Assembly: GCA_944324205.1 (NCBI GenBank)
Contig: CALUVK010000097.1
Coordinates: forward strand, 1-6,252
Origin: Candidatus Gastranaerophilales bacterium
GTDB lineage: Bacteria; Cyanobacteriota; Vampirovibrionia; Gastranaerophilales; Gastranaerophilaceae
Direction of reading: 5' to 3'
DNA length: 6,252 bases
Translations under genes and position numbers: made by a program
Notes under the pieces: generated by a model
What the model was told of the DNA's origin: nothing
Database searches by the model: none
What the model saw: only the letters and a program-made list of their open reading frames with translations
In this document: in pieces, positions 5,553 to 6,252 of the stretch
How positions within the stretch are numbered: position 1 is the stretch's first letter
Layout: every line of letters starts with the position of its first letter

Positions 5553-6248
5553 TTATTCGCTCCGCTCATTATTTTGTTTATTACTTGCAATTTTTCTATT
5601 TATTTGTGAGGCGCTGTAGCCTGCATTAAACCCGTTATCAATGTTTACAACAGTCATACCTTCCGCGCATGAATTAAGCATTGTAAGAAGAGCGGAGACT
5701 CCTTTTAATGAAGTTCCGTATCCAACGGAAGTCGGGATTGCAATCACGGGAATATCAACAAGTCCCGTTATAATTCCACCTAACGCTCCTTCCATGCCGG
5801 CAGCTGCAATAATTACATTAGCCTTTCTTATATTTTCAATTTTGTCAAAAAGCCTGTGGATACCGGCAATACCTATATCATAATATTTAGAGACATTGCT
5901 TCCGTAAAACATTGCAGTTTCGGCGGCTTCTTCCGCAACCGGAATATCTCCGGTTCCTCCGGTACAAATTGCAACTTCGCCGATTTTTTCTATAGGATTA
6001 TTAATAAGAGTTATAGTTCTAGCCTCTTGATTATATTTAATCTCTTTAAACTCTTTCTGCAAAGCTTCTGCCTGTTCGTTAGAAGCACGTGTTCCTAAAA
6101 CATTTTGTCCCTGCTTATTAAACTCCGAAAAAATTTTTATTAACTGTTCTGTCGTTTTGCACTCACAAAAAACGGCTTCCGAACACCCTCTGCGCTTTTG
6201 CCTTTCAATATCAAGTTTTGCAAAATCCAAGTCTATATATTTATCCAT
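5553..6248 (-). CDS. larB: LarB, nicotinic acid adenine dinucleotide carboxylase/hydrolase of nickel-pincer cofactor synthesis
   Basis: LarB carries out the first step of NPN cofactor synthesis: it carboxylates the pyridinium ring of nicotinic acid adenine dinucleotide and hydrolyses the phosphoanhydride, giving a dicarboxylated pyridinium mononucleotide. The protein has 231 residues (L. plantarum LarB about 246). The N-terminal part has DIERQKRRGCSEAVFCECKT (13-32), matching the family's 'R..R.G.PEV.....KT' block. The C-terminal half is PurE-like: CTGGTGDIPVAEEAAET (95-111), AAAGMEGALGGIITGL (148-163), PTSVGYG (172-178) and NSCAEGMTVVNIDNGFNAG (192-210). Cys194 in the last block matches the catalytic Cys that forms an adduct with the substrate ring. 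Asn208 stands where Gly is common. The ATG is only 4 bases from the window edge, so its ribosome binding site cannot be seen and a longer N-terminus cannot be excluded. It is the first gene of the visible operon; larE and larA are not in the window. Confidence 0.95.
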   Translation of the reverse strand: MDKYIDLDFAKLDIERQKRRGCSEAVFCECKTTEQLIKIFSEFNKQGQNVLGTRASNEQAEALQKEFKEIKYNQEARTITLINNPIEKIGEVAICTGGTGDIPVAEEAAETAMFYGSNVSKYYDIGIAGIHRLFDKIENIRKANVIIAAAGMEGALGGIITGLVDIPVIAIPTSVGYGTSLKGVSALLTMLNSCAEGMTVVNIDNGFNAGYSASQINRKIASNKQNNERSE

Positions 6249-6252
6249 AAAA

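Noticed and set aside
5641..6098. Two overlapping open frames of 80 codons on the plus strand
   Set aside because: Both are antisense to the conserved catalytic half of larB.

Overview
The window is AT-rich and gene-dense and comes from a bacterium with an outer membrane. It carries a TolC-type outer-membrane efflux gene next to an EmrA-type periplasmic adaptor. My best guess at lineage is a gut Melainabacteria/Gastranaerophilales-like organism, a non-photosynthetic relative of cyanobacteria. This rests on the low GC, the diderm efflux parts and the cyanobacteria-like N-terminus of YchF (MLRAGIVGLPNVGKST). It is an inference from remembered sequences, not a search result.

Layout. (1) 1-2644 is a drug or toxic-compound efflux locus. 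A tolC-like gene runs leftward off the edge. Opposite it run a marR-type regulator and an emrA/hlyD-type adaptor, 16 bases apart, closed by a strong rho-independent terminator. The 103-base divergent spacer holds overlapping candidate promoters and a 42-base nested dyad (1011-1052), which I read as the MarR operator controlling both directions. No inner-membrane pump gene (EmrB/MFS) lies in the window. (2) 2643-3740 is ychF, a conserved housekeeping ATPase on the minus strand, convergent with the adaptor gene. (3) 3813-6248 is a minus-strand operon, larB - larC (N-terminal domain only) - cbiM, ending in a perfect 9-bp hairpin terminator. LarB starts synthesis of the nickel-pincer nucleotide (NPN) cofactor of lactate racemase-like enzymes. 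LarC inserts nickel into that cofactor. CbiM is the metal-binding membrane subunit of an ECF-type Ni/Co importer. Together they suggest a 'bring nickel in, hand it to the cofactor' unit.

The most notable points are the LarC protein that stops at the domain boundary and is followed two bases later by cbiM, the absence of CbiQ/CbiO partners after cbiM, and the nested dyad in the efflux promoter region. The tolC and larB genes reach the window edges. No tRNA, rRNA, CRISPR array, insertion sequence or riboswitch was seen.
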